This document shows, piece by piece, positions 34,852-43,999 of a DNA stretch of 64,000 nucleotides; the stretch's first letter is position 1, and the number at the start of each line of letters is the position of its first letter. Position numbers and translations under genes: made by a program. A model generated the notes under the pieces. It was not told where the DNA came from. It did no database searches and saw nothing but the letters and a program-made list of their open reading frames with translations. The stretch comes from Cellvibrio polysaccharolyticus (GTDB lineage Bacteria > Pseudomonadota > Gammaproteobacteria > Pseudomonadales > Cellvibrionaceae): positions 3,742,501 to 3,806,500 of the forward strand of contig NZ_PRDL01000001.1 in the NCBI RefSeq assembly GCF_015182315.1, read 5' to 3'.

Positions 34852-36048
34852 ATGTTTTCCAGTTTGCCGCTGTTACCTGCCGACCCCATTCTCGGATTAA
34901 GTGTTGCTTACCAACAGGATACCAACCCCGCCAAAGTCGATTTGGGTGTAGGCATTTACAAAAATGATGCTGGCGAAACACCCGTGATGGCTGCGGTTGC
35001 AGCTGCAGAAGCCCTGCGCTTGCGCCAGGAAAACTCCAAAGCTTACACCCATCCGGCCGGTTATCCCGGCGCCAACGCTGCGGTAACGCGCCTTGCGTTT
35101 GGTAATAACCACCCCGCGGCAGACGCCGGGCGTATTCGCACCATCCAGACACCGGGCGGTTGTGGCGCCTTGCGGGTGGCCGCCGAGCTGATTCAGCGGG
35201 CGCGCCCTTCGGCCACTATCTGGGTCAGCACGCCCACCTGGGCCAATCATATTCCGCTGCTCGGTAATGCCGGCTTGCAGTTGCGCGAATACCCTTACTA
35301 CGACTACCAGAGCCATAGCATTGATTTCCCCGCTATGCTCGATGCGCTGCGTAAAATTCCTGCGGGCGACCTGGTGTTGCTACACGCCGCCTGCCATAAC
35401 CCGTCCGGCGCAGACCTCTCCCGTGAGCAGTGGCAGCAGGTTGCTGACGTAGCGCTGGAGCGCGGTTTTATCCCGTTTATTGATATGGCCTACCAGGGTT
35501 TTGGCGAAGGCCTCGAAGCCGACAGCTACGGCCCACGCCTGCTGGCCGAGCGCTTGCCCGAAGTGATTCTGGCGGTTTCCTTTTCCAAGAACTTTGGCCT
35601 CTACCGTGAACGTGCCGGTGCACTGAGCGTTGTCTTCCGCGATAGCAGCGAGGCTGACGCTGGCTTGTCGCAACTGCTGAGCGTTACCCGCGCACTCTAT
35701 TCCATGCCGCCGGCCCATGGCAGTGCGATTATCGACATCATCCTGCACAGCGACGAACTCACCCGCCAGTGGCAGGAAGAACTGGACACCATGCGCAACC
35801 GCATCAGCGGATTACGGCAAAACCTGGTGACATCCCTCAATGCCATCCAGCAGCAGGTCGATTTTTCGTTTATCGCCCGCGAGCGCGGCATGTTCTCGTT
35901 CCTCGGGCTGAATCGCGACCAGGTATTGCAACTGCGCCGCGACTACAGCATCTACATGACCGACAACAGCCGTATCAGCATCGCCGGTTTGCGCAATGAC
36001 AAGCTGGATTATGTCGCTCAGGCCATTAAATCCATACTGGCGTCCTGA
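34852..36048 (+). CDS. Aspartate/aromatic amino acid aminotransferase (AspC/TyrB type)
   Basis: 398-residue class I aminotransferase. LGVGIYKNDAGETPVM, THPAGYPGANAAV and the Schiff-base lysine in SFSKNFGLYRERAGAL are characteristic of the AspC/TyrB subgroup. The C-terminal arginine binding the alpha-carboxylate lies in NSRISIAGL. It probably interconverts aspartate, tyrosine or phenylalanine with their 2-oxo acids. The usual PLP-binding Asn and Asp segments are seen in CHNPSGADLS and IDMAYQGFGEG. It starts divergently from hisC, 238 bp away, and ends 34 bp before hemL. Which substrate dominates cannot be told. Confidence 0.88.
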   Translation: MFSSLPLLPADPILGLSVAYQQDTNPAKVDLGVGIYKNDAGETPVMAAVAAAEALRLRQENSKAYTHPAGYPGANAAVTRLAFGNNHPAADAGRIRTIQTPGGCGALRVAAELIQRARPSATIWVSTPTWANHIPLLGNAGLQLREYPYYDYQSHSIDFPAMLDALRKIPAGDLVLLHAACHNPSGADLSREQWQQVADVALERGFIPFIDMAYQGFGEGLEADSYGPRLLAERLPEVILAVSFSKNFGLYRERAGALSVVFRDSSEADAGLSQLLSVTRALYSMPPAHGSAIIDIILHSDELTRQWQEELDTMRNRISGLRQNLVTSLNAIQQQVDFSFIARERGMFSFLGLNRDQVLQLRRDYSIYMTDNSRISIAGLRNDKLDYVAQAIKSILAS

Positions 36049-36082
36049 TCACCCCGACACTTATTTATTCGAGAATTTGCTC

Positions 36083-37363
36083 ATGACTCGTTCTGAAGAT
36101 TTATTTATTGAAGCGGGAAAAGTCATTCCCGGCGGTGTTAACTCACCGGTACGCGCCTTCAAAGCCGTTGGCGGTACACCGATATTTTTCGAAAAAGCGC
36201 TGGGTGCTTACACCTGGGATGTAGATGGCAACCGCTATATTGATTATGTGCAATCCTGGGGGCCGATGATTCTTGGCCACGCCCACCCGGAAGTGATTGA
36301 AGCGGTTATCGCCAAAGCGCGCTACGGTTTGAGTTTCGGCGCCCCTACCGAAGGTGAAACCACTTTGGCAGAGAAACTTTGCAAACGCATTCCCAATATG
36401 GAAATGGTGCGTTTTGTCAGCTCGGGCACCGAAGCGACCATGAGCGCGATCCGTCTCGCGCGCGCTTTTACCGGCCGCGATAACATCATTAAATTTGAAG
36501 GTTGTTACCATGGTCATTCGGATTCCCTGTTGATCAAGGCCGGCTCTGGCGCTTTGACTCTTGGTGTTCCCAGCTCACCTGGCGTACCTGCGGTATTAGC
36601 CGACCACACCATCACGCTGAACTACAACGACGCCGAGCAAATTCGCGAATGCTTTGCCAAACAGGGCGAAACCATCGCCTGTATTATTGTTGAGCCGGTA
36701 GCGGGCAACATGAATTGCGTGCCGCCAGTACCCGGTTTTCTGGAAACCTTGCGTGAGCTGTGTGACCAGTATGGCAGCCTGTTAATTTTTGACGAAGTGA
36801 TGACCGGTTTCCGCGTACACCCGGGCGGGGCGCAGCAACATTACGGCGTTGATGCCGACCTGATTACCCTGGGCAAGGTGATTGGTGGCGGTATGCCTGT
36901 GGGTGCTTTTGGCGGCCGCCGTCCGATTATGGAAATGGTGGCGCCCTCCGGCCCGGTTTACCAGGCGGGCACGCTGTCCGGCAACCCGGTTGCCATGGCG
37001 GCGGGTTTGAAAACCCTGGAGTTGCTGGAACAACCCGACCTTTATGCGCGTGTATTTGCCCATACCACCCAACTGACACAAGGCTTGCAAACCCTGGCGG
37101 ATGAATTCGGCATTCCGTTTACCACCAACCATGTTGGCAGTATGTTCGGTTTCTTTTTCAGCGAAGAAAAATCCATCACCAACTTCAAACAAGTAATGGC
37201 CTGCGATATTCCCCGCTTCAACCGTTTCTTCCACGAATTGCTGAAACGTGGTGTTTATCTGGCACCGGCATCTTACGAAGCCGGTTTTATGTCAGCCGCG
37301 CACACCGAAGCGGATATCAATGAAACCCTGAGCAAAGCGAGAGAAGCTTTCGCCCGCCTGTAA
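36083..37363 (+). CDS. hemL: Glutamate-1-semialdehyde 2,1-aminomutase
   Basis: 426 residues from ATG 36083 (MTRSEDLFIEAGKVIPGGVNSPVRAF). HemL converts glutamate-1-semialdehyde to 5-aminolevulinate for haem synthesis by the C5 route. Motifs: VSSGTEATMSAIRLARAFTGR, EGCYHGHSDSLLIKAGSG, FDEVMTGFRVHPGGAQ and the PLP lysine in TLGKVIGGGMPVGAFGG. Length is standard. A strong terminator hairpin follows. Confidence 0.97.
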   Translation: MTRSEDLFIEAGKVIPGGVNSPVRAFKAVGGTPIFFEKALGAYTWDVDGNRYIDYVQSWGPMILGHAHPEVIEAVIAKARYGLSFGAPTEGETTLAEKLCKRIPNMEMVRFVSSGTEATMSAIRLARAFTGRDNIIKFEGCYHGHSDSLLIKAGSGALTLGVPSSPGVPAVLADHTITLNYNDAEQIRECFAKQGETIACIIVEPVAGNMNCVPPVPGFLETLRELCDQYGSLLIFDEVMTGFRVHPGGAQQHYGVDADLITLGKVIGGGMPVGAFGGRRPIMEMVAPSGPVYQAGTLSGNPVAMAAGLKTLELLEQPDLYARVFAHTTQLTQGLQTLADEFGIPFTTNHVGSMFGFFFSEEKSITNFKQVMACDIPRFNRFFHELLKRGVYLAPASYEAGFMSAAHTEADINETLSKAREAFARL

Positions 37364-37394
37364 GGGTTTTTATTATCAGGAATGCAATAACAAC

Positions 37395-37426
37395 GGGGCA
37401 GTGCGAATTTTTCGCACTGCCCCCTT
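37395..37426. terminator. Terminator between convergent hemL and chemosensory operon
   Basis: Perfect 13-bp inverted repeat (37395-37407 with 37411-37423), TTT loop, followed by CCTTT. It lies between the hemL stop and the end of the minus-strand chp operon and may serve both. Confidence 0.75.
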
Positions 37427-37458
37427 TGCATAACAGCTAATGTGATAAAGAATAAAAA

Positions 37459-37923
37459 TCAGTGCACCCGTTTTTTGGCACTCTGATCAACAAATAAAGC
37501 AGAAAGATTCAACACCGGATAATCCCGCTGTTGATGAAAAAAAGCGGCGTGGGCCAACTGCGGCCAGGGGCGTGACAACAACTCTACGGCCACATTTTGT
37601 GAAGGGTGGAGGTGTATCATCTGTGGAATATCCACCAGAAAGATAGCACCCATTAATAAATTGCCCGCGATATCTTCATAAGCAACAATCGCGACGATTC
37701 GCTCTTCTGCAACCGGTGGCAGCGTTTCAACCTCTGCCAGCGTGGCTACGTCAAGCACCGGAATATAACGGCCGCGCCAAAAAAAATCCCGCGCGCCTTT
37801 CAAGGACGCTTTTACGTCGCTGGCCGCAACATGCTCGATATATTTAAGTTCGTAGCGCCCTATTGCAATGGTTACATCATCTGCAACAGGCAACAGCCAC
37901 GCATCCAACTGCTGATCACTCAT
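37459..37923 (-). CDS. chpC: CheW-like scaffold protein, ChpC-type, last gene of the Pil-Chp operon
   Basis: 154 residues with one CheW-like domain: conserved GRYELKYIEHV, a surface strand pair around FFWRGRYIPVLDVATL, and the C-terminal FHQQRDYPVLNLSALF. ChpC proteins are accessory adaptors in Pil-Chp clusters, linking extra receptors to the kinase. It starts 95 bases after the ChpA-like stop on the same strand. Alternative: a second generic CheW. The identification as ChpC is by position. Confidence 0.7.
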   Translation of the reverse strand: MSDQQLDAWLLPVADDVTIAIGRYELKYIEHVAASDVKASLKGARDFFWRGRYIPVLDVATLAEVETLPPVAEERIVAIVAYEDIAGNLLMGAIFLVDIPQMIHLHPSQNVAVELLSRPWPQLAHAAFFHQQRDYPVLNLSALFVDQSAKKRVH

Positions 37924-38018
37924 ACCTCAATCCCTTTCAAACAATCACCACCAGTATGTGAGCAGATAAAATGACTCCCTCATTACGCTGCGGTTATTTC
38001 CATGATGCCAAAATCCGT

Positions 38019-41006
38019 TCAATGGCGAATGGAATACTGTAAATACTCTACCAGCTCATCTTCAGAGAATGGTTTACTTAAATAATTACTCACCCCGGCA
38101 ACCTCTGCGAGGTGACGATGTTTTCCGGTATTGCGCGACGTTATCATGACCACCGGCACGTGTCGTGTGGGTTCATTGGAACGTATATGAGCGGTAAGTT
38201 CAAGTCCGTTCATACGCGGCATCTCCATATCCAGCAATACGATATCAGGAACTTTGTCCCGCATAATATCCACCGCTTCAAAACCGTCTTTTGCCGTGTG
38301 AACCTCCATGCCAAAATCACTGACCACTTGTGCCAGTGCGCGCCGCGCACTTAATGAATCGTCTACCACCAACGCCAAAGGGCGCCTGGATTTTTGCGGC
38401 TGCTCGGCAGTGAGTTGTGTGAGGTATTCAGAAAAATTAACGTTGCGCGAGATGGCTTCAAGCAATAAGTGCGGCAAGTCCAGAACCGGCGCCACCTGCC
38501 CATCGCCCAGAATAGTTGCGCCGGTCACACCGGAAACCGGTGGTGTGTAGGGCGTTAAAGGTTTAACGACCATATCCTTGCGGGCCACTACCTGCTCAAC
38601 CAGCACCGCCGCTCGCTGCCCGGGCCAGCTTTCAACCACTAACAAGGCACGGTGTTGCGCCAAAGGCAAAGTCGTGTTGAGTGCGGTTTTGGCGAGCGCT
38701 GAAATGGGATATACATTCAACCAGTCATTATCGAACCGGTAACGCCACCCCGCCGCTTGCTGCTCAAGTTGCCCGGCCTCCAAAAATAATACCTGTTCCA
38801 CACCGCGCGCGGAGATTGCCCATTGTTGCTCGCCCTGCCGAACGACCAGGCCAGGTTCGGAAATAACCTTGACCGGCAACCGCACCGTAAAATGCGTGCC
38901 CTTTCCTCGCCAGCTGTTTACCGATACCTTGCCTTTAAGAGAAGCGATGCTATCGGCAACAATATCGAGCCCGATACCACGACCGGCAGTTTGGTCTATC
39001 GCTGCATAGGTAGAAAAGCCCGGCGAAAAAATTACCTGATTTAGCCAACGGTTTTTTTCCGACGACAAGGTATTTTCCGGCGGCAAAGTGATGCCCAGAG
39101 AAAGAGCCCGCTGCTCAATAGCCTCATAATCGAGACCGGCGCCATCATCAATGACATCAATCGCTATCGTTTGCCCCTGATTGTGAAACTGCAATTTAAT
39201 GCAACCTTGCGATGTTTTACCTGCGGCCTCCCGCCCGGCGGTTGTTTCAATACCATGACTCACCGCGTTACGCAGTAAATGCATCAGGGGGTCGATAATA
39301 TCGTGCAGCACCCGGCTGTCGATCATGGTATCGCCGCCCTCAATAACCAGCTGCGCCTGCTTGCCCGCCAAACGGCTCGCCTGCCGGACGCAACGCTGAA
39401 AACGCGGTTCCAGATTGCGGGCAGGAATCATGCGCATGCCCAGTAACAGATTTTCGGATTCGCGATGCACCCGCTGTTGATCCCACACTTGTTCATCCAG
39501 CGCCCGTAACCGCGCATTGGTCGCCTGGGTGGCATCCCTGGCATCGGCTACGACTTCCTGTAATTGTTGATAAAAATTATGCAAATCACTGTGGGGAATA
39601 TGTCCGGCGGTTGCGCCAGAAAGTAATTCGGAATGGGCGTCCGCCAAACCGTCATGATCATCAACCAGACGGCCAAAATCGTCCGCAAGCGTTACTAATT
39701 TATTGTGCAGCTGCGCGATGGCTTGCAACTGCTGCTTTACGTCTTGCACCTGACTTTGCAGCCTGTTGTTGGCAATCGCGCTGCTACCGGCAAGGCGCAA
39801 TAAATCCTGCGCCGTTTCTTCGTGAATACGTAATTGTGAAGCCGGTTTTTCGGTGCCTTTACCGCTATGACTGGAAGATGTTATTAACGAGGGGGATTCA
39901 TCGGCTTTTTGCGAATTGGCATCAGGAGCGTTATTAACCTCAGTTGCGGTATTAAAAATATCCGCGCCCACGAGAGAAGTTTCCTGCGTCACAGATGCAG
40001 GCAAAGTAATACTTTCAGAGCGATGCAAAGCCGCACCGGAAGAAACGAATATATTACTGGCGTCACCGACTGACAGAGCAGTTTGCGGTTCGAGTTGCCG
40101 AAGCTCATGACAGGTATCCAGCACCGCCTGCATCACCCGCAGCGCTTCCTTGTCTGCTACATCGTCCAGTAACAGCGCATCAAGCAACGTAGCGAGGGTA
40201 TCCACCATATCCATTAATAAGGTTCTAACCCGTACATTGGATTCCAACCCGCAACGGGCAATCTCTTCCAACAAGTCTTCACTGAAATGCATGAAATTCG
40301 CCAGCCCGATAATGCCGACGATATTGGCAGCGCCTTTTACCGTATGGGCAACGCGCTGTGCCACCAGTAAATCGTCCGGGTGACGCCGATCAAGATAACC
40401 TTCAATGGCTTCCGAAAATTGATTAACCTGCCCCGGCAGCTCGATCATCAAACCTTCGAACAAGTCGGCATTAAGATCATCCGGAAGCACCAATGACAAC
40501 ATCTCGACCGTAGCAAGCGTCGGTAACTTTGAAGCAGCCGTTTTATCATCAGGAGAAAAATCCGGTTGCATCAGTGCAGGTTGCAATTGTTGCCATACCA
40601 CCGGTTCCATGGGCACCATCCACACAGCAGAACCGAGATAACTTGCCAGCGGTTGCAAGCTCTCATGACTAACAACGCCCTGTCGCAACTGCTGCAAATA
40701 ATCCAGAAAGTAGGCAGACCAGGCATCCAGTAACAAGGTTTGCTCGGGGTCGGAAAAATGATTGTTTCTTAATAGCCGTTGAATATTATTGGCCAACCAA
40801 TGCCAAATCGATTGCAACGCTTGCAAACCAATAATGTCTGCCGCCGCAGAGAGGTGCTTTAACTCAAGCAGCTGGTGCTGCAAAGCGCAACGATCATCCG
40901 CTGCGGTGAAGGGCGCATCCAGCGAGCTGGCGACTATTTGTTGCAACTCACCGATTAATAAATCAATGGCGTCCTGTTGATCCCGGGATAGACCTGTTTT
41001 ATTCAT
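38019..41006 (-). CDS. chpA: ChpA-like hybrid chemosensory histidine kinase (HPt-kinase-CheW-REC)
   Basis: 995-residue CheA-type hybrid kinase. Residues ~10-110 look like a degenerate HPt (LKHLSAAADIIGL). A canonical HPt is at ~188-285 with the phosphoryl histidine in RVAHTVKGAANIVG (His221). A variable linker (~310-395), dimerisation helices (~395-530) and the HATPase domain follow (HLLRNAVSHGIE; DDGAGLD; GRGIGLDIV), then a CheW-like domain (~710-855) and a C-terminal receiver (~876-995, Asp926 in DIVLLD, KP at 978-979). P. aeruginosa ChpA is about 2,470 residues with up to eight phosphotransfer domains, so this is a much reduced form. Likely controls type IV pilus twitching. Confidence 0.87.
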   Translation of the reverse strand: MNKTGLSRDQQDAIDLLIGELQQIVASSLDAPFTAADDRCALQHQLLELKHLSAAADIIGLQALQSIWHWLANNIQRLLRNNHFSDPEQTLLLDAWSAYFLDYLQQLRQGVVSHESLQPLASYLGSAVWMVPMEPVVWQQLQPALMQPDFSPDDKTAASKLPTLATVEMLSLVLPDDLNADLFEGLMIELPGQVNQFSEAIEGYLDRRHPDDLLVAQRVAHTVKGAANIVGIIGLANFMHFSEDLLEEIARCGLESNVRVRTLLMDMVDTLATLLDALLLDDVADKEALRVMQAVLDTCHELRQLEPQTALSVGDASNIFVSSGAALHRSESITLPASVTQETSLVGADIFNTATEVNNAPDANSQKADESPSLITSSSHSGKGTEKPASQLRIHEETAQDLLRLAGSSAIANNRLQSQVQDVKQQLQAIAQLHNKLVTLADDFGRLVDDHDGLADAHSELLSGATAGHIPHSDLHNFYQQLQEVVADARDATQATNARLRALDEQVWDQQRVHRESENLLLGMRMIPARNLEPRFQRCVRQASRLAGKQAQLVIEGGDTMIDSRVLHDIIDPLMHLLRNAVSHGIETTAGREAAGKTSQGCIKLQFHNQGQTIAIDVIDDGAGLDYEAIEQRALSLGITLPPENTLSSEKNRWLNQVIFSPGFSTYAAIDQTAGRGIGLDIVADSIASLKGKVSVNSWRGKGTHFTVRLPVKVISEPGLVVRQGEQQWAISARGVEQVLFLEAGQLEQQAAGWRYRFDNDWLNVYPISALAKTALNTTLPLAQHRALLVVESWPGQRAAVLVEQVVARKDMVVKPLTPYTPPVSGVTGATILGDGQVAPVLDLPHLLLEAISRNVNFSEYLTQLTAEQPQKSRRPLALVVDDSLSARRALAQVVSDFGMEVHTAKDGFEAVDIMRDKVPDIVLLDMEMPRMNGLELTAHIRSNEPTRHVPVVMITSRNTGKHRHLAEVAGVSNYLSKPFSEDELVEYLQYSIRH

Positions 41007-41028
41007 GGCATACCTGCACTCAAATGGA

Positions 41029-42894
41029 TTATGCGACTATCGGATCGGCTGAGGTTTTTTCATCATAAGAAGGGCGTTGTCGAGCGCTCACCAGCTCCGT
41101 TGTCCCGTCAGATCGTTGCGCAGGCAAGGTGAATACGCTGACGTGCTGCATTAAAGAACTGGCGCAGTGTTTCATATCTTCGGTGCACAGATGCTGTTCT
41201 TCCAGAGCGGTTCTGGTTTTATCAGTAGACTCGGTAATTAGCAGGGCTTTATCGCGCACCCGGCTGAGCGTGTTGGCCTGGTTAACCGAATTTACGGCGA
41301 TGGATTTAACGTGATTGACCAGCTGCCGCGTGGCCGCTTCTGTTTGCTGCATTTTACTACCGGAGTCACCCGCAAGCCGGGTTCCCTCTGCGACCTGCGT
41401 AATCAGTTTGTTCAGAACATTCACCGCTTCCGATGTTTCTATACGAATATTATTCACCATCGCAGCAATCTCCAGCGTGGCCGCGCGTGAATTTTCTGCC
41501 AGCCGCTGAACCTCCTCGGCAACCACTACAAAACCTTTGCCCGCCTCACCGGCCGACGCGGCGTGCATACTGGCGTTCAATGCAAGAATGTGGGTGCGTT
41601 CGGCAATCGAGTTAATAAGGCTGACGATGCCGCTAATTTCCTGGGAGCGTTCACCAAGACGTTTTATCTTTTTCTCTGTTTCGAACAAGGTGCTGCGAAT
41701 CAGCTGAATGCCCTCAACGGTTTGTGTTACCGATTCGCGAGCAATTGCTGTGAAATTAATAGCCGTTGAAGCAATACCATTAACCGTCCTCGCCTCGCGA
41801 GCAACATCGCCCATGGTTTTTGCCGACTGCTCAAGCGCGGTGATGGTTTCAACAACTTGCGAGTGCTCCTGCTGCGCCACCTCAATAACCCGTTGCGACC
41901 GGGATTCCAGTTGATTGGACAACTGCTTGACGCGCTCCGAAACATGACGCACCTGATGAAGGGTTTTTCCGGTTTCGGCGGTTAGCAAATTAACCGCATC
42001 TGACACCGCACCGGTAACATCTTCCGAAACAGGAACCTTGATGGTCAAATCTCTTTTGGCAATGCTATCCAGCGCACGAATCAGCCCGATGATGGAATTA
42101 TTCAGGATTTCATTTTCCTGATATTTTTCCGTTAACACCTGCATCCGCTCATCGAGCAAACGGTTGAACGCAGCGCCCAAATTGCCCAGTTCATCATTGG
42201 CGGCAATACTGACTCTGGCTTTATCATCACCGCGATTCTGCCGCGCAATAACTGACTGCATTTGCCACAGCGGCAACACGATACTGCGATAAATCAAAAA
42301 CAGCCCCAGCGTGGTGGCTATGGCGGTTACCAATAGCACCACGGCAAAAATCCATTGCGCAATATGCTTTTCTTCCAACCCAACCTGAATACGACGCTGG
42401 TGACTTTGCTGCATGGAATCCTGGTAGCTCGTTAACGCCTGACGCAGGCCGTCCCCGACAGTGGCCAGCGCAGCGCTGCCAATAAACCCGCTTTGCATCG
42501 ACCGTTGTAGCAATTCATCGACGCTGGCAAGAAATTCGCCGGTCGCCGCAGTTACCGCTTCGTGTGCCGCTGGCGAAAAAAAACGGTAATCAATACGCGC
42601 CAGCTCACCGCCTGACTGCTGCATTCGCCGGGTAAAATGTTCCAGCGCCTCGCGGCGGGTTGCTTCAGGCTGTCCGGCGAGGCTCTGCAAGGAATTGGTG
42701 ATGAACAATATATCGGCATTCATTTGCTCCAGCGGCTGTGCAGACTGCTGGTAGTTTTTATCCAGAGATTTTTGCTCGATATCTGAATTGATCTGCGCGT
42801 ACCAGGCAACCCCCATCAGAATAAAGCCCACAATCAAGCCTGCCATCAGGCTGCTGATTTTGTGCGATATTCTGATTCCCGACAGTTTTTTCAT
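41029..42894 (-). CDS. pilJ: PilJ-like methyl-accepting chemoreceptor
   Basis: 621-residue transducer. TM1 is at ~13-33, a periplasmic helical sensor at ~35-175, TM2 at ~178-205, HAMP follows, then the cytoplasmic signalling hairpin. The tip is RTHILALNASMHAASAGEAGKGFVVVAEEVQRLAENSRAAT, matching PilJ (MHAASAGEAG) rather than generic MCPs. GGAAG lies 7 bases before the ATG. It sits between the pilI-like and chpA-like genes, as in Pil-Chp clusters. No methyltransferase gene is nearby, so adaptation may use another locus or be absent. Confidence 0.88.
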   Translation of the reverse strand: MKKLSGIRISHKISSLMAGLIVGFILMGVAWYAQINSDIEQKSLDKNYQQSAQPLEQMNADILFITNSLQSLAGQPEATRREALEHFTRRMQQSGGELARIDYRFFSPAAHEAVTAATGEFLASVDELLQRSMQSGFIGSAALATVGDGLRQALTSYQDSMQQSHQRRIQVGLEEKHIAQWIFAVVLLVTAIATTLGLFLIYRSIVLPLWQMQSVIARQNRGDDKARVSIAANDELGNLGAAFNRLLDERMQVLTEKYQENEILNNSIIGLIRALDSIAKRDLTIKVPVSEDVTGAVSDAVNLLTAETGKTLHQVRHVSERVKQLSNQLESRSQRVIEVAQQEHSQVVETITALEQSAKTMGDVAREARTVNGIASTAINFTAIARESVTQTVEGIQLIRSTLFETEKKIKRLGERSQEISGIVSLINSIAERTHILALNASMHAASAGEAGKGFVVVAEEVQRLAENSRAATLEIAAMVNNIRIETSEAVNVLNKLITQVAEGTRLAGDSGSKMQQTEAATRQLVNHVKSIAVNSVNQANTLSRVRDKALLITESTDKTRTALEEQHLCTEDMKHCASSLMQHVSVFTLPAQRSDGTTELVSARQRPSYDEKTSADPIVA

Positions 42895-42965
42895 AACCAG
42901 ACTTCCGATGGCAACAAGCTACTTTCCGTAGGGGCGCGATCCGTATGGGCGATATCCGGCGCGGC

Positions 42966-43556
42966 TCAGTAAAAAACCGGCGCGCGAGTATGTTCGGCGC
43001 TAGCCGCTGGCAGTTTGAGCGAGAGCATCAGCAACTGCTCTGCCACCCGATCACCGTCAAGCAACAGATAATTTTTATTGTCTTGCTGCGCTTCCGCCAA
43101 CACCAATGCTTTAACAAAGTCGGGCAGCGCATCTGTCAATTTTCCGGAGGCAATCTCAGGCAAGTTCACCGAGGATGGCAAATTGTCGGTGAGAATTCCC
43201 ACCGTGTGTTCGCCTTTGCCGATACAAAAAACCGTTCGATGCGCAGGCACGTCATGTTGCAGCAAGCCGTGCAACTGATAGACCGGAACCAGAATGCCTC
43301 TGACATTGCACAGCCCCATTAACAGATCCGGGGCGTTGGGCAATGGTGTGATAGCAGGCTCAACAAAAACTTCACAAAAATGACTGGCGTTAATCGCGAA
43401 GGCGTAATTGGCTACATTAAAACTGAAATAACGCTCTCGCGGTGATGCGGCCAGAGCGCCAACCGCAATGCCGTCGAGGGTATCGGTGAATGTGACGCCC
43501 TGCAGACGGTTGAGCGCAGCAATCAGTTGCTGCTCTGCTTTTTTATTTTGCTTCAT
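42966..43556 (-). CDS. pilI: CheW-like adaptor, PilI-type
   Basis: 196 residues from ATG 43556, preceded by GGAGAG; an ATG four codons earlier would place that site inside the gene. Residues ~45-190 form a CheW domain: FSFNVANYAFAINASHFCEVF, then GLCNVRGILVPVYQLHGLL and VGILTDNLPSS. It couples the PilJ-like receptor to the ChpA-like kinase. It lies between the pilH-like and pilJ-like genes, the usual PilI position. Length is typical. Confidence 0.85.
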   Translation of the reverse strand: MKQNKKAEQQLIAALNRLQGVTFTDTLDGIAVGALAASPRERYFSFNVANYAFAINASHFCEVFVEPAITPLPNAPDLLMGLCNVRGILVPVYQLHGLLQHDVPAHRTVFCIGKGEHTVGILTDNLPSSVNLPEIASGKLTDALPDFVKALVLAEAQQDNKNYLLLDGDRVAEQLLMLSLKLPAASAEHTRAPVFY

Positions 43557-43579
43557 AGGCTCTCCCATCTGAAATAAAA

Positions 43580-43951
43580 TCAGGAACTCTGGAGACCAGC
43601 GATAACATCAAGGATTTGCTCCGGGGTATAGGGTTTGCTGATCATCCCCCGACCACCTTGCAACTCACCCCATACTTTATCGGCGCGCTGGTTTTTACTG
43701 GTTACAAAAAAAACCGGAATATTTTCCAGCTCTTTATCCGATACAATATTACGGCATGCCTCAAAACCGTCCACACCATCCATGACCACATCCATAAAAA
43801 TCAAATCCGGATGGCAGCTTCTTGCCTTGTTGTAGGCCTCCTGCCCATTGGCGGCAGTCACCACCTGATAACCGGCATCGGAAACAATTTGTTTCAAATT
43901 CATCAGGTCGACTGGTGAATCGTCAACGATCATCACACGAGCAGGTTTCAT
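43580..43951 (-). CDS. pilH: PilH-like single-domain response regulator
   Basis: 123 residues from MKPARVMIVDDSP (ATG 43951). One receiver domain: acidic pair DD (10-11), phosphoacceptor Asp54 (LIFMDVVM), Thr84 and Lys107 (ISKPYTP). The stretch VTSKNQRADKVWGELQGGR resembles the PilH-specific TTKDQ..DKVWG region. PilH promotes pilus retraction or acts as a phosphate sink for ChpA. It is the second gene of the operon, downstream of the pilG-like gene. Confidence 0.88.
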   Translation of the reverse strand: MKPARVMIVDDSPVDLMNLKQIVSDAGYQVVTAANGQEAYNKARSCHPDLIFMDVVMDGVDGFEACRNIVSDKELENIPVFFVTSKNQRADKVWGELQGGRGMISKPYTPEQILDVIAGLQSS

Positions 43952-43999
43952 AACGCAGACTCCCTGACTGAACACATAAAATAACCACCAAACGATGGA